The notes: generated by a model not told the origin, from the letters alone. A stretch of 64,000 bases of DNA from Agapetus fuscipes (GCA_951799405.1 OX637342.1:2232001-2296000); one strand, 5' to 3'; counted from the stretch's first letter, positions 41,940 to 52,875 are shown. A program made the numbers and translations.

Positions 41940-42420
41940 AATTGTAGGTTGGTATGAAGCTGACCACTCGTACTGTTAGAAAAGTTTCACTTGGCCAATG
42001 TCACCCCTGTCTATGGGACGGTCGGCAAAAGTTGCAGGGCTTATGTTCATTTTTGGTTTGGATTTTATTTGTAAGAAGACATATACATCATTTATATCCT
42101 TGACTTATAGGTTGGTATGCGGCTGACCACCCATGCTGTAAAAATGGTTCACTTTGCCAATGTCACCCCTGTTACAGGGAAGGACGGCAAGAGTTTCAGG
42201 GTGTATGTCCATTTGAGATTGGTTTTTATGTTGTAGGTTCACAAGAGGCACGTGCAAGCGCGAACTTGTACGTGTCTTGGTTGTGGGAATGCATGTAATG
42301 TGAATCTCCAATGTAACATATCTTTGCAACTTAAATTAGATTAGATTAGATTATATATAATCGCGAACTACACGTGTTTATTTGTGGGCATGCATTTTAT
42401 ATAAGCTTTAAATGATAACA
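41940..42420 (+). mobile_element. T-family copy split by a second T and followed by MITE-P
   Basis: The older copy runs 41940-42091, is interrupted by the T element at 42098-42350, and continues at 42357 (ATCGCGAACTACACGTG) to about 42420, where MITE-P has entered its 3' end. Confidence 0.8.
42098..42350 (+). mobile_element. T-family LINE 3' end, complete unit with target duplication
   Basis: It begins CCTTGACTTATAGGTTGG and ends TTAGATTAGATTAGA, flanked by TTATAT (42092-42097 and 42351-42356). It lies within an older T. The clean borders fix the extent of a standard-length unit at 253 bp. Confidence 0.9.
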
Positions 42421-42423
42421 TAT

Positions 42424-42679
42424 CGCTTCCCCAGTTCTTGTTTATCGTATACGCCAATCTTGTCAAATATGACTTTTTCATGGAATTGTCTTATGAATCA
42501 AATTCCACACAATCTGAGCTACGAAAACTCGTAAAACTCGATAATGCGAGAGTTCTTTTAAATATTTTAAAAATAAATTTCTTGTTTTCATAAGACACAT
42601 TGGTCCAGTACACATGCAAACATTGCTCATGTAAAATTTTCTCAATGGCGTATACGATAAACAAGAACTAAGGCAGCGA
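42424..42679 (+). mobile_element. MITE-P, CGCTGCC subfamily
   Basis: Ends CGCTTCCCCAGTTCTTGTTT and AACAAGAACTAAGGCAGCG. ATAT duplicated at 42420-42423 and 42680-42683. It is inserted in the tail of the older T copy (the empty site would read AACATATCTTGGCAA). Confidence 0.9.
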
Positions 42680-42683
42680 TATC

Positions 42684-43160
42684 TTGGCAATTTTTCATTA
42701 AAGATTAGTATTATTATTTAAAATAACAAGCAAAAATTTGGTTCTTTTCAATTGCTAACAGCGAACAATTCTACCGCTACTTTGATTCTATACAACTTAA
42801 AATGTATATATGTACCTTCTAGCTCTTCCTTATTCCCTTTTACTTCTCTTACCTGTAACAAGAAGTAAACAAGTACTCACCTTAGCTTATAAGGCACAGA
42901 TTTTTATTACGTAAAACTCTCATTACACGAAATTGCGTAAAAAATAATACCACACCATGTTTTTTTAAGTACGCGCTTCATGCCTCCAATAAATTATCTC
43001 TCCTATTGCCGACACGTGTTCTGGCTTGTAGTTTTGCAGTACGAGCTACGTCATATGTGAACTTAGTTGTGTATATGTGTAGTACCTACACATGTACCTA
43101 CTAGTATGTACAAAACAGGGATGGCAGAACATTTGAGATAATAATAATAATAATATTAGG
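42684..43160. other. Unassigned DNA
   Basis: Nothing recognised but an (ATA)n run at about 43138-43157. Confidence 0.3.
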
Positions 43161-43445
43161 ATGATTTATTTGGTGAGCGCTGTTTTTGTGTGTATCACAC
43201 CTCAAGAGCCCTCTGCGAGCTTGGTCGTCGCTGTGGAAAGCGCCAATTCTCAAGCAAGACCCAGTTGTTGTAAGGTTGGATGGACCTTTCAGTGACCGGT
43301 CTTTGGTAAAGGTTTATGAATTTTTCAACTCAGCGAAGAGCACATTCGAAATATAAATAGTATTTTTTTGTGCTCCGCCGGGATCCGAATCCACAACCTT
43401 CCATTTACGAGTCCGAAGTGTTGCCACTACGGACTACGGACCGGT
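43161..43445 (-). mobile_element. SINE-B, full length
   Basis: Best single SINE-B: 3' end GAGCGCTGTTTTTGTGTGTA (complement), AAGAGCCCTCTGCGAGCTTG, AATTCTCAAGCAAGACCCAG, AGCGAAGAGCACATTCG, B box complement GGATCCGAATCCACAACC and ACGGACTACGGACCGGTCC. The (ATA)n at its left is probably its tail. Confidence 0.88.
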
Positions 43446-43769
43446 CCAAGATGCCAACGACACGCGGTGTACCTGAGCGGTCACCCATCCAAGTACTGTC
43501 CGCGCCCAATGTTGCTTAACTTCGGTGATCTATGGGAACCGGTGCTTTCAACATGGCTAACGTCGTTGACGATTGTTGAGATCTACGAACAAGCCATTAA
43601 AAATAAGTTGAAATGATATGTGAATATTTAAGATTCATATTAAATTATTGCCGAGGAGCCAAGTTTGTGTTTAAATATGCTGCTCGAGTATTTACAAAAA
43701 AACAATCCAAATTACAATAAAATAAAGTCCGACAACTGTTGCAGACCTTTTCTGATAATGAGATAACAT

Positions 43770-44028
43770 CGTATTCCTTGACTTATAGGTTGGTATGAGG
43801 CTGACCACCCATACTGTAAAAAATGTTTCACTTTGCCAATGTCACCCCTGTTTCAGGGAATGTCGGCAAGAGTTGCAGGGCTTATGTTCATTTGAGGTTT
43901 GGATTTTATTTGTAAGTACACAATCAGCATTTGTAAGCGCGAACTACACGTGTTTGTTTGTGGGCATACATCTGAGAGCTTTGAATGAATATATCTTTGC
44001 AACTTAGATTATAGAGATTATAGATGAA
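43770..44028 (+). mobile_element. T-family LINE 3' end, TTATAGA-tailed
   Basis: TATTCCTTGACTTATAGG to TTAGATTATAGAGATTATAG. Nearly identical to the 32.1 and 50.4 kb copies over the shared part. Confidence 0.88.
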
Positions 44029-44063
44029 GGTCATCTCTGTATCAGAAAAGGTCTGGTCATAAT

Positions 44064-44153
44064 GCAAAAAATGGTTCACTTGACAAGGTGTCAAAGTGAA
44101 CCATTTTTTGCAGTATGGGTGGTCAGCCTCATCTTACCTATTAGTCAAGATAG
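44064..44153 (-). mobile_element. T-family fragment with inverted-repeat edge
   Basis: 44091-44153 is T 5' sequence in reverse (AGTGAACCATTTTTTGCAGT to AGTCAAG). 44064-44086 holds its complement (GCAAAAAATGGTTCACTTGA), so a ~21-bp hairpin with a short loop forms at 44064-44111. Confidence 0.7.
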
Positions 44154-44154
44154 A

Positions 44155-44235
44155 AGAATATCGTGGCTTCCAAGGTGAAAATAATCATGACGATCGCCGA
44201 TCTTTGATAGAAATGGCACCAAAAAAAAAAGATTA
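44155..44235 (+). pseudogene. LINE C-terminal scrap (family H2)
   Basis: CTTCCAAGGTGAAAATAATC and CGATCGCCGATCTTTGATAG match 60740-60790, where they encode the last residues ASKVEIARMIADL. Confidence 0.55.
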
Positions 44236-44339
44236 ACAAAATTCTAAAAAAGTTGTAGTGGTCCTGTGAAAAATAAAATTTTCTTGTGGAAAACTCAATT
44301 GAAAGAACGTCTTTGTTACAATATGAGGGCTAGAGCTTG

Positions 44340-44500
44340 ACACCAAGGGTGTCAGAATTAATTTCCCGTATCTATGATCATTTCGAAACCCAGACCAAAA
44401 TTTCAACAAGGTATATTCAGCCTTCACAATTAAAACCTTCTTCCTCATGAGCTCGGAAACTCCCACTTCAAATGAGATGTCTAGCTTTTTGTCCATCATA
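44340..44500 (+). mobile_element. SINE-A body, head decayed
   Basis: GGGTGTCAGAATTAATTTCCC, AAGGTATATTCAGCCTTCAC, GAAACTCCCACTTCAAATGA. No A or B box retained. Confidence 0.65.
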
Positions 44501-44961
44501 GGCCATATGAAAACATTCATGACTATTTAGCTAACATATGAAGATTATTACAAAAACATAAAAATAAGAAAGAAAAGATAATTAACAACATTTTGTCAAG
44601 TTTTTGTCTGCTGGTGAAGAAACAAATTATTTAATTTAATTTTTTTGTTGTAGTGTTCAAAATTTTTTTTTATATCGTTTAAGAAGAGTGTACATGTGAT
44701 GAACGGTTTGTGCATCCCTGTTGTATGGGTTTGTTATGCCGAGACCAATGCACCTTCAGCGAGTCTCCCGCCTGCTAGACTGATTGTCGTAATCAATATT
44801 GGGGCTGGAGAGCAACGAGGTGTTCAAATCAATTCATACAGGAGTAATTAGTCAGCCAGAAATCGAATTTCAGCAGTAAGATGAGCACTGCGCATGAGGC
44901 TTCTAACATGCTTCAAAATTCAATACCTCATTTTCTCATTAAAGCGTCGGAAGATTTGTTT
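44501..44961. other. Unassigned DNA
   Basis: No supported feature. Confidence 0.3.
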
Positions 44962-45117
44962 ATACACCTTTTGCCAATGTAATTTCTGTTTTTGGGAATC
45001 TCGGCAAGAGATGCAGGGTTTATGTTCATTTGAGATTGCGTATCCACATGCGGCGTGTGTAAAAACAAACTTAGGTATATGTTTAAAAATATGCGCAATT
45101 TTTAAATGTATTGTATC
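44962..45117 (+). mobile_element. T-family copy, diverged
   Basis: CTTTTGCCAATGTAATTTC, CTCGGCAAGAGATGCAGGGT and TTCATTTGAGATTGCG. It ends where the opposite-strand LINE begins. Confidence 0.65.
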
Positions 45118-45770
45118 CTGCCGCCATTCCTCTAGGGGTGGCCGGTACCTCCACACAAGTGCCTCCACTTGACTCTGTCCTTGCATACTTCTTTCATCTC
45201 ATCTAACTTCATCAATCTTTTCATGCATGCTCTTCTCTTGTTTCCACTCTGTAAATTCCATTCATTCGCAATCTCATTTATCTGATCAATCCATTGTTTC
45301 CTAGGTCTTCCCCTTCCACGCTTACCTATTACATTCCCTTTATACACTCTTTTTGTCAGTCGGTCTTCATTCATCCTTTCAATATGTCCAAACCATCGCA
45401 TCACACTTCTTTGAACTTTCACTTTCACGCTTTCTTTTACTCCGCATTCATTCAGAACCCATTCGTTTCTCACTCTATCTTTCAGTGTTTTTCCTGTCAT
45501 ACTTCTCAAATGAGCCATTTCTACGGTGCATACCTTATTTACTTCTCTTTCATTCAACGTCCATGACTCGCTTCCATACATCAGGGTCGGCAACAAAATA
45601 CAATTGTGTACCGCCATTTTCATTTTCTTTGGTAGGTATCCTTTTATTCTTCGCTATTCTACCAAACGCTCCTATCACGCATCTTCCTTTGCTGGCACGC
45701 TTCTTTAATTCTTTCGTCATCTTACCATTCGCCTCAAACTTACTTCCTAAATAGTTTATTTGTGAAATAT
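45118..45770 (-). pseudogene. LINE reverse-transcriptase C-terminal region
   Basis: The open minus frame at 45132-45623 (163 codons) contains LLPTLMYGSESWTLNEREVN (residues 10-29), MRWFGHIERMNEDRL, GRGRPRKQWIDQINEIANEW, NKRRACMKRLMKLDEMKEVC and WRHLCGGTGHP. Upstream of a frameshift, NYLGSKFEANGKMTKELKKR and VIGAFGRIAKN extend it toward the RT thumb. This is the (V/L)PTL.YGSE.W...R...RW.GH(V/I)(E/A)RM...GRGRPR.. signature of arthropod LINEs. The catalytic YADD region is missing. Confidence 0.85.
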
Positions 45771-45819
45771 TATATTTGTGAAATTAAAAACAGTGTTTAA
45801 AAGTTAAAAAGTGTTGTTT

Positions 45820-45891
45820 ATTAAGACAAAATCATTGAAAGGTCATCTTTGATTCAAATGGTAGATAAGCCAAATAAGCATAGGGGGGACG
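45820..45891 (+). mobile_element. MITE-P right-arm fragment
   Basis: AAGACAAAATCATTGAAAGG to AAATAAGCATAGGGGGGACG. Confidence 0.7.
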
Positions 45892-45894
45892 AGT

Positions 45895-45985
45895 TTTTCT
45901 CTAGATAATGGTGTGATAACACCGAAAAAGCTCAAGAAAATAAACCAACCCGTTAAGAAAAACGTTATTTTAATTTTTTTTCATT
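45895..45985 (+). repeat. Family E repeat
   Basis: GATAATGGTGTGATAACACC, AAAGCTCAAGAAAATAAACC, GTTAAGAAAAACG. Abuts the MITE-P fragment. Confidence 0.55.
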
Positions 45986-46542
45986 ATTATTTAATTTCTC
46001 ATTTGTAGCTTTAGGTTTCAGAAAGTGCTTATTAAAAGCCATAATAAAGTAGGTACTCACTCTTTTTAAGTTTGTACTGCATTACCTTTTTCATTTACAA
46101 AATTTTCGAGACATTAAATATTCTAACTACACATTTCCTTCGTAGGAACTCTACTCTTAAGTGACGCAAAAAGCCATGTGGGAGAACTCATTATTTTTTT
46201 TCTACGTAAAAAAAGCTTCAATATGCCTTAGTAGGAGGAAACGGATGAGACTAAGTAATTACATTTACGAGTGCTCTTAACAATATACGTTTGAAAAGAA
46301 TAGAGAATACAAGTAGGTAATTAATTTTCACACATTTTTCACGAGGTAGGTATTCATGCCAAGCGTTTTGTCATTCAAGAGAGTGCAATGAAATTGAAGA
46401 CCTTGACAGAAAAAAAAACACAAAGAATGTCCGAAAGTTTGTTCAATAATTTTGTTTTATTAACCTAGGACCCATCCGCTTCAATCAGAGAAGATAAAAA
46501 AAAACTTATAAGATTCAATAAAAACGCACGCACCTTTTAGTA
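45986..46542. other. Unassigned AT-rich DNA
   Basis: No supported feature. Confidence 0.3.
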
Positions 46543-46718
46543 TACGCTTACAAATTCCGCATGTGAACTTACAAAAAACAAAAATTCGAATCTAAAATAA
46601 GCATGCGCCCGGCCACTTTAGATGTCCTTCCATGAAACTGGGGTAACAATGGTGAAGTGAATCATTTTTTACAGTATATCTGGTCGGCATCGTACCAATT
46701 TCTAAGCCACGGAGTATA
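46543..46718 (-). mobile_element. T-family copy, diverged
   Basis: CTTACAAATTCCGCATGTGA, GATGTCCTTCCATGAAACTG, AGTGAATCATTTTTTACAGT. The tail end is missing. Confidence 0.65.
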
Positions 46719-46810
46719 AGTGAATATGAACGCAAATGTGTTAAAAAAGGCAAAATAAATCAATGGCTTGTTTCTTGCAGGTAAACTATAGTTAACACAA
46801 AAGTATAATA

Positions 46811-46998
46811 ATAATCTATAATCTAAGTTGCAAGGATATATTCATTTAAAGCTCTCAGATGTATGCCCACAAACCAACACGTGTAGTTCGCGCTTACAAA
46901 TGCTGAATGCTACTTACAAATAAAATCCAAACCTCAAATGAACATAAGCCCCACAACTTTTGCCGACCTTCCCTGAAACAGAAGTGACATTGGCAAAT
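46811..46998 (-). mobile_element. T-family LINE 3' end, 5'-truncated
   Basis: AATCTATAATCTAAGTTGCA to AGAAGTGACATTGGCAAAT. TTATAGA-tailed subtype. Confidence 0.8.
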
Positions 46999-47070
46999 AT
47001 ATAATACATGGCCAAAATTAAGGTGCCGTGTGAACTACATGGTAAAAAATGGTATTTTCTATGATTCTTA

Positions 47071-47205
47071 GGGCCGGTATTTTCAGCGTTAGCATAATAT
47101 GTGCCTTTAAACTGATAAAAAAAACTAGCTACCCACACGATCGATATAAGTTTGTATCTTTTATTCAGTATGAAGTCGCTATGCTAACGTTGAAAATACC
47201 AGGCT
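47071..47205 (+). mobile_element. MITE-H reference copy
   Basis: 135 bp; ends GGGCCGGTATTTTCAGCGTT and, inward from the right, AGCCTGGTATTTTCAACGTT. Flanked by TTA (47068-47070, 47206-47208). No coding capacity. Same family as 42-169 and the outer element at 52260-53575. Confidence 0.85.
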
Positions 47206-47521
47206 TTAGTAATTAAAAATTGGTCTTTAATACCTGATGTGAACGTCAGATCACTTTCACTGCCTCGGCTTTTATTGTGTCTTTAATTATGAAATTCATT
47301 AGCCGAACAGATTTCAATATGTCGAAAGACTTACGCGTTTTATCTTTAACGAGCGCATGAGCTTCTTTTAATTATTTCATTAGAAACAGTCCGAGGCAAT
47401 CTTTGTTGTTGCATAATGGAATAGCTACAAAGCTTGTGGCCATAATATATATATCCATCTAGAAACATAAGAAGATATACGATTTAATTTTTTTTTAAGT
47501 ATATCTACCTTACCTTATAAT

Positions 47522-47646
47522 TTTGAAGCGGACGCCGAAGTTCTGTGAGTGAAGGGACCATGGAGGGAAGCAGCACAAGACAGAGAGTCCTGGAGGATTG
47601 TGGTGCGGGAGGCCCTGAGCCTTCAAGGCTTATGAGCCGAATAAAG
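47522..47646 (+). mobile_element. Truncated LINE end, sister of 26610-26747
   Basis: From TTGAAGCGGACGCCGAAG to CTTATGAGCCGAATAAAGG; the plus strand encodes QDRESWRIVVREALSLQGL then stop. The 5' border coincides with that of the 26.6 kb copy. No duplication of the target was found. Confidence 0.75.
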
Positions 47647-47701
47647 GCATATCAACCTAAAACCTACATATTCTATGTAAGTTTATCTCTACTTATTTTA
47701 A

Positions 47702-47876
47702 GTTCCTTGACTAATAGGTTTGTTTGAGGCTAACCCCAAATTATACAAACTTGTTTCACTTTTTCTTTCACTTGGTTCACCAGCTCGGCTTCAAGAAAAG
47801 GCGGTAGGAGTAGCAAAGTTTATGTTCATGTGATATTTGGCTTATTTCGTATGTAGGTATACATGCAGCATGTGGA
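47702..47876 (+). mobile_element. T-family copy, diverged
   Basis: It begins TTCCTTGACTAATAGG; GGCGGTAGGAGTAGCAAAGT and CATGCAGCATGTGGA follow. The tail is missing. Confidence 0.6.
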
Positions 47877-47889
47877 ACAGAACTGAGAG

Positions 47890-48062
47890 AGATTGGTGAC
47901 AAGTATCAAGATCATTACGGTGTCGCTCTCTCCACAACCTGGGGTGGTTCCTTGGCCTAATTGATCAACCGCAGTCACCGCTGTCTGCCCAACGTCTTCC
48001 TTCTCCAGTCCCATACTCCTACAGCGCAATATTCCGCAAACAAACTGTCCAGCCATCTGGAA
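47890..48062 (-). pseudogene. LINE C-terminal scrap
   Basis: CAACCTGGGGTGGTTCC, TGATCAACCGCAGTCACCGC and CTCCAGTCCCATACTCC match the LINE end at 13480-13560 (complement encodes WDWR..LDRQRWQRL.. there). Frames are broken. Confidence 0.6.
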
Positions 48063-49180
48063 ATGTCCAACGATTTTAAAAAGATGCCATAAAAATAAAA
48101 ATAAATCTTTGATGTACATAACCCAACTATCTCTTAGTCAATCTTTTTGAAATTAAAAGCGACATTTATCCGGATTTCAAGAGTATGTGAGTTTAAAAGG
48201 ATCAAAAATGTCATTGTCACAAGGGGCAACCAATAAGTAAGAGTGATTTTGCCTTCTTAGTGTATCGAAATTTTTATTTCAAAGGTTGGTAGAAATAGAT
48301 AAAATTCTTGGAATCACTATTCGAATTAAATTAATTATTTCAATTTGTGTAGAGATTTACTTTGTGCTTTAAAAATCGTATCATTTGTTTTATTGCCGTT
48401 GGGCTGACGGTTGAATTTTAATATGGCTGTATAGTGTATACTCTGAAAAAAAAAATGGAGAAAAAATACGTCGTGCAAAATATCAAAATGCTTGGGATAT
48501 AATTTAATATTTGCATAAAACATGAAACGCAACCATACTGCATTTCAACAAAACCAAAATATTTCTTTATTTGTTTCATCAGATGCCTTTGATGCCAACC
48601 ATCAAAGGAGTCTGATCATCAAAAAAACAAATATATTAATCTTACTTTTTAGATACGCCTCTCATAATAATATCAAAATAAAAAACTATTTTTCTTTGAC
48701 GTTCTGATGATGAGTTATTTTATTGTACTGTTTTTTATATCTTTTTGATACCCCAATAATGCCTAATCCAATTTTTACGACCACAGTAGCGCCTTGTACG
48801 TGGGAGTATGGAAATACACTTTTTATCTTCTCACTGTCCCACTATTTGTCATTCATAACTGGATCCCGGTATACCTGTTATTTATGTCATCGATTATTCC
48901 GACTCGGCCGCTCGGAAAGCAATAAATTAATCACAACTAATGCTTATCGGCAATTTGTTTGTGAATCTACAAATGTTAATTATTGGACTTTTTCGTTTTT
49001 TTTTGTAGAACACACCCACATTCTTTGCGTGCGCCTATTTTTGTCAAAAAAAAATTGAACAGTTGAAGATACTCATGCTATGCAAGAAGTGGACCCATAT
49101 TGTCTTTAATTTGTCTTCTTATTAATCTTGTTCCTCATTGCTGAGGGTTGTGATGCTTGTGAAACCAAAAACTCTCATCC
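48063..49180. other. Unassigned AT-rich DNA
   Basis: A 111-codon plus frame (48723-49058) has no recognisable domain and is Phe/Tyr/Leu-rich. Not annotated as a gene. Confidence 0.35.
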
Positions 49181-49640
49181 AGTTCTCTCTTGACTGAGTT
49201 GCCCTTAACGCTCCAACCAACGAGGTGCCTGCTGCTGTCTTCGCTTGAAAAGTCTATCGTGTGGTGGATCTTCTTCTTATTTTCTTCACCACCAAGCCAC
49301 CGATCACAATCAGTTGTTCCAGGCTATCCTCATTGCCACGGACAACGTGTCCGAAGAACTGAAGAATATCGTGTGTTGTATAAATATATTGGCCAGAATC
49401 AAGCCATCCATACGTAGCTCCCGACGAATGGACTAGTTGGTGCGTCTAGCTATCCATGAGGTTCGGAGCATGCGCCTCTAGCACCACATTTCGAAAGCTC
49501 CAATTTTTCTCATTTTTGCTGCTTTGGTCCATGTCTAAGCAACATAAAGAAAAAAAGAGTGGACCAGACTCCTGACACGCTTTATCTTGGTGCTGCCATT
49601 CACACTCTGATCTTTCCATATTGCATTTATATTAATGTAT
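49181..49640 (-). pseudogene. Decayed LINE C-terminal region
   Basis: The minus strand still shows KIGAFEMWC, RRMLRTSWIARRTN and HTIFFSSSDTLSVAM, with stops between. This follows the (D/G)AFEMWC.RRMLRI.W..R.TN...LRR...FGH pattern of LINE proteins, strongly eroded. Confidence 0.65.
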
Positions 49641-50372
49641 TTTTTAAATAGAAAAAACTCTAGAAAAGTCCTTATCAAATCTATAGAAATAAGAGTGACT
49701 TTATCTTTTAGAAGAACAGTAACAATTAATTTATCCCCATAATCAAAATGTAAAGGTGATAGAATATATGAAAGTTATATTTAAATACTGTCTTTGAATA
49801 ACACTGTAAGATAACAAACATTGTTTAAGGCGACTTCACGATTCATTTACCCGTAAGTTTATTATTCATAATTAAATTAAGTGTCAAAGCGTTCTCACTC
49901 TGCAGCTTCCGAAAACAAGTTTATCATTTTGTAAGGCAGTGCTGTGTTTTTGTAGAATCGATTTTAGATTAGGCACGCGCATTTAAGTCGGGACTAATTA
50001 AATCGACGACGCAATAGCCACCAGAATCACCAGGGGTCTTTATATTGCTTAGTTAGACCTTAGCTTTTTATGACTGAAGATTGAGTAATTTTTTGTGATT
50101 TTTTTTGTAACTTCGGATGATGTGTCGGTGCTGTGGCCGAAGGCGGCAAGCCGCATTTCTTTACTCGCGTATTTGTTAAAAAAATAACGCTGGTTCAACT
50201 CCTGCCTGGCCCCTTGACCATATGAATACCGTCCAAGTAAAACTAAATAAATTATACATTCAGCAAACATTAATTTCTTAGATAAATGCATGTTGTTTCC
50301 TCGACTTGTTTACGAGAGAAAACACAAAAAGTGTTAAAATCCTGTAGTTAAGAAGTTTGTCATGAGTAGGTA
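49641..50372. other. Unassigned AT-rich DNA
   Basis: No supported feature; the 80-codon minus frame lacks domains. Confidence 0.3.
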
Positions 50373-51047
50373 ATCTATAATCTATAATCTAAGTTGCAAG
50401 GATATATTCATTCAAAGCTCTCAGATGTATGCCCACAAACAAACACGTGTAGTTCGCGCTTACAAATGCTGATTGTGTACTTACGAATAAAATCCAAACC
50501 TCAAATGAACATAAGCCCTGCAACTCTTGCCGACATTCCCTGAAACAGGGGTGACATTGGCAAAGTGAATCATTTTTTACAGTATGGGTGGTCAGCCTCA
50601 TACCAACCTATAAGTCAAGGAATACGAGTAATAAATAACATTTAAGTAACAGCAACAAAACCTTAAAAATAAATCTATACAAAAAAGTCAAAAAATTATT
50701 ATGCAAAAAATGTAGCAAACTAATAAACTAACATTACAAATCAGCATTGCAGATTAGCCGCCACTTCTTCCTGTCCTTGCATACTTCTTTCATTTCATCC
50801 AGAGTCATAATCTTTTTCATACAAGCTCTTCTTTTATTATGACTCTGGATATCCCATTCACTCGCTATTTCGAAAATTTGGTCCATCCATACCTTTCTCA
50901 GTCTTCTTCTTCCACGACATCCATCAATTCTTGCAGCGTACACTTTCTTCGCCAGTCTTTCTTCATTCATTCTCTCCAAATGTCCAAACCATCTAAGTAT
51001 ACTTCTTTTAATTTTTACTTTCACACTTTCTCTTACACTCAGTACTT
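50373..51047 (-). mobile_element. 5'-truncated LINE: coding end plus T-family 3' end
   Basis: On the minus strand: open coding end (51047-50734; KVKIKRSILRWFGHLERMNE, WMDQIFEIASEWDIQSHNKR, DEMKEVCKDRKKWRLICNAD, stop), about 100 bp untranslated, then T from TTCCTTGACTTATAGG through the GGCAAGAGTTGCAGGG core to a TTATAGA-repeat tail. No stop or shift in the coding end, so it is young. Clade not assigned. Confidence 0.9.
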
Positions 51048-51440
51048 CCTTATAATCAGTTCACTTACTATAAATAGATTCACCCAATAAAATATTTTAT
51101 CCACGAATTCTCAAATCAGTCAATCTACACTTCTTCATTTTATCTTTAATGTGTCAATATCTTCGACCCTGCTTCATCAGATGTCGTTAAGACTTATTTT
51201 ATTTAGATTTATTTTCGTGGTCCATTAGAAGTAGAGCTTCCGTACGTTTCTCTCATATTTTCGATGAGCTTCTTCAACGATACCATGCTGATGTATCTAT
51301 TTTTTATAGAAAGGCACTCAATTATTCACTGCTGAACGTATAGCTTTCGTCGCATGATTCAAACCAAATACCTTTAGATATCAATTCCAATGCTTTAAAC
51401 ACTAATCCGCAAATGGTGTATCCATTTCTTCAGTAAAACT
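51048..51440. other. Unassigned DNA
   Basis: No supported feature. Confidence 0.3.
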
Positions 51441-51679
51441 AGTCCCCTTAATGCTTGTTTGTCGTATTTCCATCAGAGATAATTTCTTATGAGCAATGTT
51501 TACTAGACCAATGTGTCTAATGAAAACTGAAAAATTATATAAAAAATATTTAGAACATTATCATGATTTACGGGATGTTCTTAGTTCAGATTGTGTAGAA
51601 TGTGAGTCGTAAGACAAAATCATTGAAAGATCATCTTTAAATCACATGATAGATACAACAAACAAGCACTGAGGGGACG
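51441..51679 (+). mobile_element. MITE-P, CGTCCCC-ended
   Basis: Left end AGTCCCCTTAATGCTTGTTT (first base mutated), right end AAACAAGCACTGAGGGGACG. Flanks AACT and AAAT (three of four). Slightly shortened centre. Confidence 0.85.
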
Positions 51680-52049
51680 AAATAACAATGTTTAAAGAGG
51701 TTATGTGAAATTTGTCAATGGTCCGGGTCGTTCCATCACTGTCGCCAGCGTAGGACTGTGTGTGCATGTATCTTTAATCATACTTTGTTCATATTTTTTT
51801 CTCCTCCTCAACATTTCTGGGCAAGATGTAAATAACTTATTAATTTTTTTGACACGGCGTGGGCAGGTATTTTGTTTCACAGTGTTGTGACAGAATTGTT
51901 AAAACAAAAATAATTCTATACAAGTGTTTAAAATAATAATATAAAACGAAATTTATTGACAGTAAAGAAGTTAACAAAAAAATAAAACGGATTTTAGAAT
52001 GGTTAATTTAAATAAAGTAGTATCCTTCCTTGACTTATACATAGGAATC
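51680..52049. other. Unassigned DNA
   Basis: No supported feature; a partial duplicate of the T start (CTTGACTTATACATAGG) lies at 52031-52047. Confidence 0.3.
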
Positions 52050-52246
52050 AGTTCCTTGACTTATAGGTTGGTATGAGGCTGACCAACAATGCTGTAAAAA
52101 ATGTTTCGTTTTGCCCAGATTCAGGGAAGGTAGGTAAGAATCGGCACGAGGGCTTATGTTCATCTGAGATTGGGTTTTTTATGTTATTATTGCAGATTCG
52201 CCATGTGTAAGCGCGCACTCATACATGTCTGCTTGTTAATGATAAA
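52050..52246 (+). mobile_element. T-family copy, tail missing
   Basis: GTTCCTTGACTTATAGG, GGCTGACCAACAATGCTG, a deletion around GCCCAGATTCAGGG, then TGTGTAAGCGCGCACTC. It ends in front of MITE-H. Confidence 0.7.
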
Positions 52247-52708
52247 TAAGTGTGACTAAGGCCCGTTACTTTCAACGTTAGCTTCTGTGATTTTCAACTG
52301 ATAAAAAAACTACCCAAACATTTGACGTAAGTGGGTTTTTCCACTCATAAAGTCGCTATATAATGGGCCTATAAGGCCCATTTACATTTGTCACTTTTGA
52401 TGATCATCTTGGAGGAATCATCGAAAGTGACAAGTGTAAATTGCCTTTCATTGTGATTTCATCCAAAGTGTACACTTAAGATGAAGGATGAAATATTTCG
52501 ACCCCCGTCCTACTTTTGATGAAAGAGTCGTTCCTCGAAGCGATGATTCATCGAGAGTGAGGGCCCAATGACAAATGTAAACACTTTGTTTATTACGTTT
52601 GTTCACTTATATCTATCTATTATAATAAATTATCTTACGTTATTTTATAGAAATAAAAAACATTTTCAAAATTACTTGAAACTTTGTATACTGTAAACTT
52701 TTTATTCT

Positions 52709-52875
52709 ACCGGCAGACAGCTTTTGCTATTGCTGGTATTAAATACTTTTTCTCCTACTGTTTTAAAGTTCAATTAATGTTTTTTTTTTGTTTTTTTTAA
52801 GTAATGTTCTTCTTTTTCTTTTTTTGTACCCCATCTATTTCATGTAAATAAAGTATGTGTTTCATTCATTCATTC
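52709..52875 (+). mobile_element. 5'-truncated LINE 3' end with (CATT)n tail and 13-bp duplication
   Basis: 167 bp ending in AAATAAAGTATGTGTTTCAT and CATT repeats, flanked by AACTTTTTATTCT at 52696-52708 and 52876-52888. Noncoding, pyrimidine-rich. A different LINE family from T. It landed inside the Harbinger element downstream of transposase exon 1. Confidence 0.85.

Noticed and set aside
43369..43445. tRNA gene on the minus strand
   Set aside because: Good A and B boxes, but it is the head of SINE-B followed by the family body.
48723..49058. 111-codon plus-strand gene
   Set aside because: No domain, no promoter or splice context, composition as expected of AT-rich DNA.
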